Positions 35,754-46,088 of a stretch of DNA of 64,000 nt are shown piece by piece. How positions within the stretch are numbered: the first letter of the stretch is position 1; each line of letters begins with the position of its first letter. Under the pieces are notes generated by a model. It was given only the letters and a program-made list of their open reading frames with translations, was not told the origin of the DNA and did not search any database. Source of the DNA: Armatimonadota bacterium (GTDB lineage Bacteria; Armatimonadota; HRBIN16); NCBI GenBank assembly GCA_026003195.1, contig BPGU01000004.1:524209-588208 (forward strand), read 5' to 3'. Position numbers and translations under genes: made by a program.

Positions 35754-36401
35754 TCAGGCGCCCTCCATCACCTTGTCCACTTCTGTCAACAGGCTGGTAT
35801 AGCCCTGTATCATTCGCCCCTTATCGCCGACAAAAAGGAAGTAGGTGGGCGTAGAAGTCACTCCCAAACGTCTGCCCGCGCTCAGGTCCTCGACAACCGC
35901 CTGCATCACTTCCTTGCTCTTCATATCCTTGCGGAACTGCTCCAGATTGAACCCCAACGAGCGAGCGAACTCTTCCAGACGCTTCTCGTTGGCGTTTTGT
36001 TCATTGAAGATGAGGTCTTGCATTTCCCAGAACTTGCCCTGCCGATGTGCTGCTTCCGCTGCCTGAGCGTACAGCATCGCCCTTTCGTGGATATCCAGCG
36101 GGTAGTGTCGATACACCACGCGAATCTTGCCCTCATACTTGAGCAGGAGTTGCTCTACTGCCTCGCTTCCACGACGACAGGAGGGGCACTGCAGGTCGCT
36201 GAACTCCACAATGACCACATCGGCGCTGGGATTGCCCTTTTCAGGTCTGCCCGAAGCGACCACATCGTTCAGTTTCAGTTCTGTCTCCTTGACCGGAGGC
36301 GGTTGTGGTGGGCGGGTGTAATAGTTCAGCGCAGCCAATCCTGCGCCTACAACCAGAACAAGCCCCAGCATGATGAGCAGAAAACGTGTCTCCGACTTCA
36401 T
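35754..36401 (-). CDS. Membrane-anchored DsbA-like thiol-disulfide oxidoreductase
   Basis: 215 residues. An N-terminal membrane helix (about 8-27) is followed by a thioredoxin-fold DsbA-like domain with active site CPSC (72-75), [24 protein letters not shown] and cis-Pro loop TSTPTYF (near 186-192). It would oxidise cysteines in exported proteins. The neighbouring VKOR gene, nine bases upstream, supplies the quinone-linked reoxidant, so the two are a functional pair and probably one transcript. Confidence 0.92.
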   Translation of the reverse strand: MKSETRFLLIMLGLVLVVGAGLAALNYYTRPPQPPPVKETELKLNDVVASGRPEKGNPSADVVIVEFSDLQCPSCRRGSEAVEQLLLKYEGKIRVVYRHYPLDIHERAMLYAQAAEAAHRQGKFWEMQDLIFNEQNANEKRLEEFARSLGFNLEQFRKDMKSKEVMQAVVEDLSAGRRLGVTSTPTYFLFVGDKGRMIQGYTSLLTEVDKVMEGA

Positions 36402-36410
36402 TTTTCCTCT

Positions 36411-36860
36411 CTATGCCTCAGATGGTATGGTGAGTAACTGCGGCTGTCGCCACGCCAGCCAGCTGAGCACAAACAATGCCGTGGCAATTATAGCAGAAGC
36501 TACACACCACTGGCAAATCGCGTGAATGACGAACAGTTCGAGGTAGGTGAGGTACACCGAGACCACAAAGCCCACAGTGCCCCAGAGCAAGAGCAGGTGT
36601 GCGACCAACCTCTGGTACTCTGCAGGCACAGAGGGTCTCAAGGCGCACAACAGTGCAAAGGACAGGTAGAACAGCGTCCCGTAAGCGGCCGTGGGTATGC
36701 CCAACAGGCGAGACGCAGGATGCTGTGCGACCCGGTCGCAACCGGCGTTCGTACAGGGGATTTCGGCGTTCTGTACGTGCCAGTACCACAGCAGGCTCGC
36801 CACAATCAGTCCTGCTACGGCGAGCGCGAACATCACGCGATTCATCCTGATGCTGTTCAT
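36411..36860 (-). CDS. Vitamin K epoxide reductase (VKOR) family protein
   Basis: 149 residues, four predicted membrane helices. The redox cysteines are C36 and C41 in PCTNAGC, and the CxxC C116-Q-W-C119. Ser/Gly-rich LLGIPTAAYG is the usual conserved segment. Bacterial VKOR proteins replace DsbB by reoxidising a DsbA partner with quinone. The partner gene lies immediately downstream. An overlapping reading frame in the same region is a shadow. Confidence 0.93.
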   Translation of the reverse strand: MNSIRMNRVMFALAVAGLIVASLLWYWHVQNAEIPCTNAGCDRVAQHPASRLLGIPTAAYGTLFYLSFALLCALRPSVPAEYQRLVAHLLLLWGTVGFVVSVYLTYLELFVIHAICQWCVASAIIATALFVLSWLAWRQPQLLTIPSEA

Positions 36861-36876
36861 ACTCCTCCATCCGCAG

Positions 36877-38430
<1,554 letters not shown>

Positions 38431-40626
38431 TCATGCGCCACGTCGCACGCGAGTGGCCACCTCGCCCAATAGAGTAAACACCGTTGTGCCCTGCGCACCC
38501 AGTGCAATCGCCTGTCGGAGATGCTCCTCCGCACGTCGGAAGTCTCCGTCCAGCATATAGAGCTCTCCCAGACGCACGTGGTGCGCGCTTTCACGCGGAT
38601 CCAGACGTGCTAGGGTCTCCAGCGCACGTATCTCTCGGTCCACCATGCCGTGGTCCTTGCTGAACTCGGCGAACTCTTTCCATATCTGCACGTTCTCCGG
38701 GTCCAGGGTGACGGCGCGTTCATACATTTTGGCGGACGCAAGCACGTCGTGGTCGGTGAGGTGTTTCATCTGCGCTGCCATCGTGAGCGCGTGGACGTTG
38801 TCGCTGTCGATGTTATCCAGCACATGCTCGAACACTGTCAAGGCGGCGGGATACACCTCCAGCCGCGCCAGCGCATCCCCGAGAAGTAGATTCGCCTCCA
38901 GGTGCAACGGCTGCAGGGCAACGGCTGCCTGTAACGCCTGCAACGCACTGGTAAGGTCGTTGGTATACTCCAGCAGGAGTTTGCCCGTGTGCAGCTGCGC
39001 TTCGAAGTCATCGGGAGCAATCTCTGCCGCCTGCTGGTAGTAGGCAAGGGCGTTTTTGGTTTCGCGACGGCGCAGATACTCCGCGGCTATCCACTTGCGC
39101 ACCTGGGCATTCTGTGGCTGCTCTTCCGCCAGACGCTTCCAGAGCTGTAACGCCAGTTCGGGAGGGCGTTTTTCCTTCGCATAGAGCGCGGCGACGCTTT
39201 CGCACATGCCGGGCCACTCTTTGCGGGCGTGCAACACCTTCTGGTAGACATAGGTGGCTTCGTGGTTTGTCACGCCGTTTTGCGCATACGCCTTTGCCAG
39301 CGCGACCAGTATTTCCGTATCGTCCGGGTAGTTTTTGTGGGCAACGGCGTACACTCCCATCGCCTTCCGGGAGTAGTCCTCCGCCTTCGTCAGAGCTCGG
39401 GCATAGGCGTATGCGATGGCTGCATCGGAAGGATTGTGCTCCAACGCTTTGGCGTAAAGGCTGATAGCTGTTTTCGTTTGCACTCCACGCTGGGCGAGGC
39501 AATGTGCCATTGCGGATTGCACTTCGAGGATATCGCCGCCTATCTCCTCCAGCACAGGCGCAAGCGTCTTTTCGCTCTTTAACGCTCTCTGGTAAAGCTC
39601 TTCTGCCTGCTCATCATACACCTTGTTGTGTGACAGGGCGAGTACCAGCGCAGCGAAAGTGTATGTATCATCGGGCTTCTGGGCGAACGCTTCACGGTAT
39701 ACCGGCAGGGTCTCCTGGTCATAACACTGCATCAGCATCTGGCACCTTGCCAGCGCTTCCACGTAGCGGCTGCGGGAATCTCCGCCCAGGGCGATTGCCG
39801 CACGCAACACCTCCGCTTCCCATGGCTTGCCCTGCACGTGGTCTGCCACCCACCCCGCCAGAAAGTGCGTGTTGGCAGCATCGCGTGGTGCATGTTTGAA
39901 GAAGGCATAGTACACCTTCAACGCCTGCGGGTCGGTACGAGGGGGATACGCGCGTGCCAGATAGGTGAGCCATCCCTGGTGACGGGGGTTCTCGGTGTAG
40001 GCACGCGAGACCACATCCACACACTCCGGGGTGACGTTGCCCTCGTGCACGATGAGGTTGGAGAGCTCCTCCAGCATTTTGGAACGCGAGAGACCGAACC
40101 GCTCCCACAGGGGATGCTCTTTCCACTCCTCGCGAACGACCCGCACCCATACCGGTACCATCTGCTCATCCTGCGGGATCCAACCCTGCTTGTAGGCTGC
40201 CGCCAGCAGAAACGCTGGGCCGGGGTCATCGGGTTGTACGGCAAAACGACGGCGGTACACTTCCACCCGACCTGTGGAGAACACACCCGACCCCACGTCT
40301 GCCTCTACCAGACACCTTTCCAGGCGGGTTCGGCTGATGTCGTCCAGATGGCTACACTTCAAAGCAGCGAGATAGAAGGCAAACGCCATCCGGCTAGTGC
40401 GCGGGGGGTCTTCCAGCGACCATTTGCGTGCCAGAGCCACCACGCTTCTGCGGTATGCCACCAGCACACTGGCGAGAACTCCCATCAGGCTCCCCGCCAC
40501 AGCCGCAAAGGGGTGAACAGGGAACAGCGCTATGGCGCCGACCGCAGCGCCGATACCTCCAAATGCCCATTGAATCTGACGAATCACACGCTCTTCGTGA
40601 TGCGTTGATGCCGCCCGTAAAGCCAT
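38431..40626 (-). CDS. Membrane-anchored TPR protein
   Basis: About 731 residues from ATG 40626; ATG 40677 is an in-frame alternative (17 residues longer), and neither has a strong ribosome site (AAAGGA lies 12 bases before 40626). Two hydrophobic stretches near the N-terminus (about 21-65, IQWAFGGIGAAVGAIALF and VAGSLMGVLASVLVAY) are followed by more than ten tetratricopeptide repeats with the usual A-x3-Y/F-A-x3-P spacing (e.g. NPSDAAIAYAYARALTKAED, PDDTEILVALAKAYAQNGV). The fold is a protein-interaction scaffold; I do not recognise a named function. It runs directly towards guaB but a promoter lies between. Confidence 0.7.
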   Translation of the reverse strand: MALRAASTHHEERVIRQIQWAFGGIGAAVGAIALFPVHPFAAVAGSLMGVLASVLVAYRRSVVALARKWSLEDPPRTSRMAFAFYLAALKCSHLDDISRTRLERCLVEADVGSGVFSTGRVEVYRRRFAVQPDDPGPAFLLAAAYKQGWIPQDEQMVPVWVRVVREEWKEHPLWERFGLSRSKMLEELSNLIVHEGNVTPECVDVVSRAYTENPRHQGWLTYLARAYPPRTDPQALKVYYAFFKHAPRDAANTHFLAGWVADHVQGKPWEAEVLRAAIALGGDSRSRYVEALARCQMLMQCYDQETLPVYREAFAQKPDDTYTFAALVLALSHNKVYDEQAEELYQRALKSEKTLAPVLEEIGGDILEVQSAMAHCLAQRGVQTKTAISLYAKALEHNPSDAAIAYAYARALTKAEDYSRKAMGVYAVAHKNYPDDTEILVALAKAYAQNGVTNHEATYVYQKVLHARKEWPGMCESVAALYAKEKRPPELALQLWKRLAEEQPQNAQVRKWIAAEYLRRRETKNALAYYQQAAEIAPDDFEAQLHTGKLLLEYTNDLTSALQALQAAVALQPLHLEANLLLGDALARLEVYPAALTVFEHVLDNIDSDNVHALTMAAQMKHLTDHDVLASAKMYERAVTLDPENVQIWKEFAEFSKDHGMVDREIRALETLARLDPRESAHHVRLGELYMLDGDFRRAEEHLRQAIALGAQGTTVFTLLGEVATRVRRGA

Positions 40627-40810
40627 TGCACCGCAACATCCTTTCTGTGACAATCTCTTACCAGAGGGTTGTTCCATAAAATTGCGGGTTTTGGGGAAGG
40701 TATCCCGGAGTGGATGAGGTTGCTCGGAGCGAGAGACGCTCATCCACCGATGACACCGACGCTCAGAACTTGTTACCGTTCTTCCCGCATATTGTCCCCA
40801 TCCGTTCGGC

Positions 40811-40839
40811 TTGACATCCAGCAAAAGTCAGCATATAAT
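40811..40839 (+). promoter_or_regulatory. Consensus promoter of hppA
   Basis: TTGACA (40811-40816), 17-base spacer, TATAAT (40834-40839): a perfect match to the sigma-70 consensus, the best in the window. Transcription should begin near 40846, at the base of the following stem-loop. Confidence 0.85.
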
Positions 40840-40845
40840 AACAGC

Positions 40846-40872
40846 GTGAGTTTGTTATCCAGCCAAACTCAC
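40846..40872 (+). promoter_or_regulatory. Stem-loop at the 5' end of the hppA mRNA
   Basis: GTGAGTTTG (40846-40854) pairs perfectly with CAAACTCAC (40864-40872) around a nine-base loop. Its foot coincides with the expected transcription start, the arrangement of 5' stem-loops that protect mRNAs from decay. No T-run follows, so not a terminator. Confidence 0.65.
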
Positions 40873-40928
40873 CTCTTGCTCAACACGGTATCACTTCGAC
40901 GAAAATAACAGGAGGACAGGAGGCAGCG

Positions 40929-43358
40929 ATGCTTTTGACAATACGAGCGGGACGCCAGAGCGTTGCTCTCTGGGCGTCTACGCTGTTTGCGTTGCTAGCC
41001 GTCTCACGAGCGCATGCCGCTGAAGCCATCGAACTTCCCCCCTTTGGTCCTACCGAGCGTATGGTGCTGTGGGTGGTGCTGCTGTTCGCTCTGCTAGCGG
41101 TAGGGTTTGGCTTGTGGTTGCGCGCGTGGACGCTGAAGCAAAGTCCTGGCAACGATAAAATGCAAGAGGTCGGGCGTGCCATTCAGGACGGCGCGTATGC
41201 CTACCTGAAACGGCAGGCGAAGACCATGATCTGGTTCGTGCTGCTGATTACGGTGGGCTTGTGGTTACTGTACACACCCGTCTATTCCGACAAACCCATC
41301 CTCGCCGTCGGCGTGGCGATAGCGTTCTTCATGGGCGTTGGCGCCTCGTACTTCGCCGGTGTGGTGGGTATGGATATGGCGGTCAAGGGCAATATGCGCA
41401 CCGCTAATCAGGCGCTCACCACCTTTAAGGGCGCACTGGAAACCGCCTTCCGTGCAGGCGCGGTGTCGGGCATGGCAACCGTCGGTTTGGGGCTGCTGGG
41501 CGCGATTATCATCTTCCTGCTGTTTAAGGAAGATGCGATGAAGGTGCTGGTCGGCTTCGGGTTCGGCGGTAGCCTCGCTGCACTGTTCATGCGCGTGGGG
41601 GGTGGTATCTACACCAAAGCAGCCGACGTGGGCGCGGACCTGGTGGGGAAGGTGGAGGCGGGTATCCCCGAAGACGACCCGCGCAACCCCGCCACTATCG
41701 CCGACAACGTCGGCGACAACGTCGGTGACTGCGCCGGTATGGCGGCGGACGTGTTTGAGTCCTATGAGGTTACCCTTGTGGCGGCGATTATCCTGGGCGC
41801 CGCGACCGCCAGTGTCCTGACCGGTGCGGCGGTGCTGAAACTCATCGTGTACGCCCTGCTAGTGCGTGCGGTGGGCGTGATCGCCTCTATCATCGGCGTG
41901 CTGGGCGTGCGCGGAGCTGACCGCGAAGACCTGGACCCCATGCGTCCCATCAATGTGGGCTTCAACATCTCGTGGTGGGTCGCTCTGGCTGGGTTCGCCG
42001 TCGTCAGCTACTTCCTGATGAACGACATTGCCCTCAAACCGGAGCTGGGCGGTACGCAGGTGGATTGGTGGCGGTTCTTCCTCGCGAATGCCGCCGGTCT
42101 GGTGATGGCGCTGCTCATTGAACGCCTCACCGAGTACTTCACCTCTACCGAGAAGAAACCTGTTACCGAAATCGCCTACTCCTCTAAAACCGGTCCCGCC
42201 ACGATGATTATCGAGGGTTTCGCCACCGGCTTGGAAAGCAGTGTGTGGGCGGTGGGCGCGATAGTAGTGGCTCTACTGACGCCACTATTCATCTTCCCGC
42301 CCGAGCAGTTCGGTGGCGCCATCCTCTCCTTCTACGGCATCGCGCTGACCGGTCTGGGGCTGCTTGCCACCACCGGTTTCATCCTGGCGATGGACACCTT
42401 CGGTCCCATCTCCGACAACGCCAATGGCATCTTCGAGATGTCTGGTGCCCTGAAGGAGCAGAAGGTGGTGCCCGGTCGCCTGAGCGGTGACCGCATCGTA
42501 CACCGCCTCGACTCGGTGGGGAACACCACTAAGGCGCTGACCAAGGGCTTTGCGATTGCCACAGCGGTCGTGGCGGCAACCGCCCTGTTCCACTCTTTTG
42601 TGGAGGATGCGAAGCTGGTGGGCAAGGGATTGCCGCTGGACTTGCCGGAGATATTCATCGGCTTGCTGATTGGTGGCGCAGCACCGTTCCTGTTCTCCGC
42701 GTTCTCCATCAAGGCGGTGGGGCGTGCTGCGTTCCAGCTGATTGAAGAGGTACGCCGGCAGTTCCGTGAGCGACCGGGCATTATGGCAGGCACCGAAAAG
42801 CCCGACTACGGACGGAGCGTGGCTATCGTCACTGCCGCCGCACAGAAGGAGCTGCTCGGACCGGGTGTGCTGGCAATCGCTCTGCCGGTGCTAGTAGGCT
42901 TTGGCATGGGCTTCAGCGATCCGGTGAAGGGTGCGCAAGCGCTGGGAGGCTATCTGGCAGGGGCTATCCTCACGGGGCAGCTCATGGCGGTGTTGCTTGC
43001 CAACTCAGGTGGCGCATGGGACAACGCCAAAAAGAAAATCGAAGACGGCTTGTTCGGCGGTAAGGGTACTGAGTACCACAAGGCAGGCGTTATCTGCGAT
43101 ACCGTCGGCGACCCGTTCAAGGATACCGCCGGTCCCGCCCTGAACCCGCTGATCAAGGTGATGAACCTGGTAGGCATTCTGATTGCGCCGGTGGTGATTC
43201 AGCCGATTGCTCCTGCTGCTCGTGCGGCGATTGTGCTGGTCGCGCTGGCGGCTCTGGCGTTCGCGGTCTACTGGAGCAAGCGAGGCTCTATCGTGGACCA
43301 GGTGGAACTGGCAACCACCTCCGCCGAACCGGTTCCAGCAGGCAAAGACGACCGTTAA
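40929..43358 (+). CDS. hppA: Membrane-bound H+-translocating pyrophosphatase, K+-independent
   Basis: 809 residues, about 16 membrane segments. The pyrophosphate site motifs are DVGADLVGKVEAGIPEDDPRNP and DNVGDNVGDCAGMAADVFES, then DTFGPISDNANGI and DTVGDPFKDTAGPALNPL. The segment GNTTKALTKG carries Lys 535 and, three residues on, Thr; these correspond to the K460/T463 pair that makes the enzyme K+-independent, whereas K+-dependent (often Na+-pumping) types have Ala. It should couple PPi hydrolysis to proton export and so support the RND pump and flagellum energetically. AGGAGG lies seven bases before ATG. Confidence 0.97.
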   Translation: MLLTIRAGRQSVALWASTLFALLAVSRAHAAEAIELPPFGPTERMVLWVVLLFALLAVGFGLWLRAWTLKQSPGNDKMQEVGRAIQDGAYAYLKRQAKTMIWFVLLITVGLWLLYTPVYSDKPILAVGVAIAFFMGVGASYFAGVVGMDMAVKGNMRTANQALTTFKGALETAFRAGAVSGMATVGLGLLGAIIIFLLFKEDAMKVLVGFGFGGSLAALFMRVGGGIYTKAADVGADLVGKVEAGIPEDDPRNPATIADNVGDNVGDCAGMAADVFESYEVTLVAAIILGAATASVLTGAAVLKLIVYALLVRAVGVIASIIGVLGVRGADREDLDPMRPINVGFNISWWVALAGFAVVSYFLMNDIALKPELGGTQVDWWRFFLANAAGLVMALLIERLTEYFTSTEKKPVTEIAYSSKTGPATMIIEGFATGLESSVWAVGAIVVALLTPLFIFPPEQFGGAILSFYGIALTGLGLLATTGFILAMDTFGPISDNANGIFEMSGALKEQKVVPGRLSGDRIVHRLDSVGNTTKALTKGFAIATAVVAATALFHSFVEDAKLVGKGLPLDLPEIFIGLLIGGAAPFLFSAFSIKAVGRAAFQLIEEVRRQFRERPGIMAGTEKPDYGRSVAIVTAAAQKELLGPGVLAIALPVLVGFGMGFSDPVKGAQALGGYLAGAILTGQLMAVLLANSGGAWDNAKKKIEDGLFGGKGTEYHKAGVICDTVGDPFKDTAGPALNPLIKVMNLVGILIAPVVIQPIAPAARAAIVLVALAALAFAVYWSKRGSIVDQVELATTSAEPVPAGKDDR

Positions 43359-43371
43359 CCCGTCGATATAC

Positions 43372-43403
43372 GGGGCGAGCGGCGAATCCGCTCGCCCCTT
43401 TTT
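43372..43403 (+). terminator. Intrinsic terminator after hppA
   Basis: GGGGCGAGCGG (43372-43382) pairs with CCGCTCGCCCC (43388-43398) around CGAAT; five T residues follow. A textbook terminator. Confidence 0.92.
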
Positions 43404-43419
43404 GGTCAAATGGATAAAA

Positions 43420-43614
43420 ATGGAACGGCTGGTCACTCACCTCCACCAGGTAGCAATCCATCACGACCTCGCACAGTTCCACCAGTGGCTGTGCACCTGC
43501 ATGCTCTATGTGCAGTCCGGCACACCTCCCACCGATCGCGAGGTGGCCCAAAGCACAGGACGGACAAGGGCGAGTTCCTGCGCCGGTACCCTCCCGACGA
43601 GTATAATAAGGTAG
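43420..43614 (+). other. Unclear short reading frame, possibly a decayed gene
   Basis: From ATG 43420 a 64-codon frame runs to TAG 43614. It starts plausibly (MERLVTHLHQVAIHHDLAQ) but its end (CAGTLPTSIIR) looks like noise, while the next frame over the same bases encodes GEFLRRYPPDEYNKVDQ, which looks protein-like. A single frameshift near 43560 would join them. No homology or ribosome site supports it. It may also be only promoter-region sequence for the next gene, since TATAAT occurs at about 43601-43606. Confidence 0.2.
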
Positions 43615-43633
43615 ATCAGGTCAGGATATCAGA

Positions 43634-44368
43634 TTGCCTATGGAAGAAACCCAAAGTGCTCAGCGAAGTCAGCCCGAATCTCAGCCTCTGGAAAGCACCC
43701 ATCCTTTCATGCAGTGGCTGCGTACTTATCTGCTTTGGGCGCGGATTATGGGGGTAGAGCCGAAGGTTTTTGTCTTTCCTCCCGACGAAGAGCCTTCTGT
43801 AGAGAACAACCTGCGCTGGCGGAAAGATAACCTGTGGATAAGGCAAGACCTGCTAGAACAAGTATCTCCGCGTCTGTTAGCCATCCTTGCCGTGCGTCAT
43901 TACATCGAACAAGGGGTTTGGAGCAGATACCTGATGCTGGTTGTGCTGTCTGGCGCCCTGGCGCTGTCGGTGACACTGGCGATTTCGGCGTACATCCGCC
44001 GTTTGCTGGGCGCAAATCCGCTCTGGGAGCTGATACACGTGTTCGTCATACCTGTGTTGATGGAGGCACCCGAGCATCTTCGCGACCTGGCGCGTCGTCA
44101 GGCAGATGATGAAGCTTTCGAGCAACTGAGTGAACCTCAAATGTTCCTGCAAGCTATGCAGACCGCTCTGGAGGAAAGCTACCGTCAGGGAGAAACCGAT
44201 AAGCATCTCGAGAAGATGCTCAAACGGCTCAATCGGCTGCGGGCGAAAGTGGGGGAAGCACCCCTCACGCTACAAGAGGTGAAGCAGCGAGTGGGAGAGC
44301 CACCTGCGGAGCAGCAGGAAGAAAGTCCAGCCACAGTGAATACTGAAACACAGGAGGAGGAGGAGTAG
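43634..44368 (+). CDS. Uncharacterised membrane-associated protein with coiled-coil tail
   Basis: 244 residues. The first codon used is TTG 43634, seven bases after AGGA; ATG 43640 is the alternative. A polar N-terminus (to about 25) precedes a globular part, with one hydrophobic stretch at about 98-124 (YLMLVVLSGALALSVTLAI). The C-terminal third is charged and helical (EKMLKRLNRLRAKVGEAPL), ending in Glu-rich sequence. I do not recognise the family. It is preceded by TATAAT about 30 bases upstream and lies nine bases before the S66 peptidase, so is probably co-transcribed with it. Confidence 0.6.
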   Translation: MPMEETQSAQRSQPESQPLESTHPFMQWLRTYLLWARIMGVEPKVFVFPPDEEPSVENNLRWRKDNLWIRQDLLEQVSPRLLAILAVRHYIEQGVWSRYLMLVVLSGALALSVTLAISAYIRRLLGANPLWELIHVFVIPVLMEAPEHLRDLARRQADDEAFEQLSEPQMFLQAMQTALEESYRQGETDKHLEKMLKRLNRLRAKVGEAPLTLQEVKQRVGEPPAEQQEESPATVNTETQEEEE

Positions 44369-44377
44369 CCGAGGTAC

Positions 44378-45319
44378 ATGCCACGCATCAAACCACCTGC
44401 GTTGCGCCCGGGCGACACCATCGGTGTGGTATCGCCCAGCAGCTATAAAGCCCTCGAAGCGTTGCAGCCGGGGATTGAAAAGATTCAAAGACGCGGCTAC
44501 CAGCTCGTCTTCGGCGAGCACGCCTTTGACCGTCGCGGCTACCTAGCCGGTGAAGACCGTGACCGCGCCGCCGACCTGAATGCCATGTTTGCCCGCAAGG
44601 ATGTGAAAGCTATCCTCTGCACCCGAGGCGGCTACGGGGCGTCGCGCATTCTGGATTACCTGGATTGGGATGTTATCCGTGCTCACCCCAAACCGCTCAT
44701 CGGCTATAGCGACATCACCACCCTGCATATCGCTTTCCTGCGCAACACCGACATGGCGGTCTTTTACGCGCCGATGATTATCACCCTTGCCCGCGATGTT
44801 TCGGAAATGACCATCAACAACCTCTTCGAACTGCTGGAGAAGCCGGAACCGCTGGGTACCTACGACACGCGCGAGGGAAACGTGCAAACTCTGGTGCCCG
44901 GAGTCGTAGAGGGTGAATTAACTGGCGGTTGCCTGTGCCTCGTCACTGCCACCTGTGGCACACCGGAGCAGATAGACGCGAAGGGCAAAATCCTGTGTCT
45001 TGAAGACGTGGATGAAGCGCCTTATGCAGTAGACCGGATGCTGACCCAATTGAAGAGATGTGGGGTGCTGGATGAGGCAGCAGGTTTCGTCATCGGTGAA
45101 ATCACCAACTGGGAACAGCACGCAGGCGACCCTTCGGAGACGCTCACCATCGAGCAAATCTGGCAGGACATCATCGTGCCTCTGGGCAAGCCTGCTATTA
45201 TCGGTTTCCCCTTCGGGCATGTCACCAATCCGCTGACGATACCACTGGGCGTACGAGCACGTCTGGATGCCACTGCGGGGACACTGACTCTGCTCGAACC
45301 AGCAGTATCCCCGGCGTGA
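44378..45319 (+). CDS. ldcA: LD-carboxypeptidase (peptidase family S66)
   Basis: 313 residues. The S66 signature is visible: VVSPSS at the start, GYGASRILDYLDWD and the catalytic Ser region IGYSDITTLH (about 109-118), with the Glu/His of the Ser-His-Glu triad near LCLEDVDEAPYAVDRML and the C-terminal FPFGHVTNPLTIPLGV. It removes the terminal D-Ala from recycled muropeptides (tetrapeptide to tripeptide). No signal peptide, in keeping with cytoplasmic recycling. Confidence 0.95.
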   Translation: MPRIKPPALRPGDTIGVVSPSSYKALEALQPGIEKIQRRGYQLVFGEHAFDRRGYLAGEDRDRAADLNAMFARKDVKAILCTRGGYGASRILDYLDWDVIRAHPKPLIGYSDITTLHIAFLRNTDMAVFYAPMIITLARDVSEMTINNLFELLEKPEPLGTYDTREGNVQTLVPGVVEGELTGGCLCLVTATCGTPEQIDAKGKILCLEDVDEAPYAVDRMLTQLKRCGVLDEAAGFVIGEITNWEQHAGDPSETLTIEQIWQDIIVPLGKPAIIGFPFGHVTNPLTIPLGVRARLDATAGTLTLLEPAVSPA

Positions 45320-45325
45320 AAACAT

Positions 45326-45379
45326 AAAAAAGCACCGGTTAAGCCTTGCCGTCGCGAGCAAGAAGAAGAAAACCGGTGC
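45326..45379 (-). terminator. Terminator after the Fe-S carrier gene
   Basis: On the minus strand GCACCGGTT pairs with AACCGGTGC (plus 45332-45340 and 45371-45379) and is followed by six T (plus 45326-45331). The loop is long (30 bases), so confidence is moderate. It also separates the convergent S66 gene. Confidence 0.6.
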
Positions 45380-45448
45380 CTTAACTATTCCTCTCTACCT
45401 AAAACAGCTAGTGTCGATTTCGATAAGCAGGCGGGGAATAGTCCACGA

Positions 45449-45817
45449 TTAGTAATGCCCGCAGCTACTGCAGCCGCCTGCAGCCTGCCCCTCGTCGGTG
45501 GCGAAGGACTGCCCACAGCCGCAGGAACGAATAGCGTTGGGATTGTCGATCTTGAATCCACCGCCCAGGCTATCCTCCACGAAATCCACCTCTGAACCGC
45601 TCATGTAGCCAAGGCTCAGCGGGTCCACGACAATCTTCACGCCATGCGAATCGAAAATCTGGTCACCCTCGTCGACGATATCATCAATCGCCATGCCGTA
45701 CTGCAAGCCAGAGCACCCGCCCCCTGCCACGAACACCCGCAGCATGGCATCGCTCTTGCCTTGCGCCTCCATGATGTTGCGTATCTCTGTGGCTGCTCTC
45801 TCGGTCAGTGTAATCAT
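45449..45817 (-). CDS. erpA: A-type iron-sulfur cluster carrier (HesB/IscA/ErpA family)
   Basis: 122 residues. The three conserved cysteines are present: C in GGGCSGLQY (about 35) and CGC in RSCGCGQSF (about 99-101). Family markers EVDFVEDSLGGGFKIDNPNA precede the last pair. An extra CSSCGHY tail follows GGCSSC. It inserts [2Fe-2S] or [4Fe-4S] clusters into apoproteins. A minus-strand promoter TTGTAC-N16-TATACT lies at about 45855-45882. Confidence 0.94.
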   Translation of the reverse strand: MITLTERAATEIRNIMEAQGKSDAMLRVFVAGGGCSGLQYGMAIDDIVDEGDQIFDSHGVKIVVDPLSLGYMSGSEVDFVEDSLGGGFKIDNPNAIRSCGCGQSFATDEGQAAGGCSSCGHY

Positions 45818-46020
45818 CGCTCTGTTCTCACTCCTTGCATTGATGGTAGAACGAGTATAGTATACCTGTCTTGCCGTACAATTGGGTATGAATCCGTGAC
45901 CTTTGCAAATATTTAGCCTTGTAAATTATACTCTGTTCTCATCCAAAATGCAATGCACTGTTGCAGATTTTTGCCAGCCTATCGCAGTGCCGGGTTGCAT
46001 GGGTGTCTCGCTGCAGGTGA

Positions 46021-46076
46021 CCGCAGAGACGCAGAGTACACAGCGCGAGAGACGGAGCTCTCTGCGTGCTCTGCGG
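46021..46076. repeat. Large intergenic inverted repeat (CCGCAGAG type)
   Basis: CCGCAGAGACGCAGAG (46021-46036) is complementary to CTCTGCGTGCTCTGCGG (46060-46076), with one bulge; a long stem around a 23-base middle. Similar CCGCAGAG...CTCTGCGG elements recur between genes of unrelated bacteria, to my recollection. There is no T-run. It lies between the convergently distant erpA and trxB. Confidence 0.65.
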
Positions 46077-46088
46077 CTGGTGTTTGCC

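Noticed and set aside
36418..36870. 150-codon minus-strand frame overlapping the VKOR gene
   Set aside because: Same strand but another frame; the VKOR frame has membrane helices and redox cysteines, this one has Arg-rich noise.
40846..40928. Riboswitch upstream of hppA
   Set aside because: The leader contains one simple hairpin and a ribosome site; no conserved aptamer core could be recognised.
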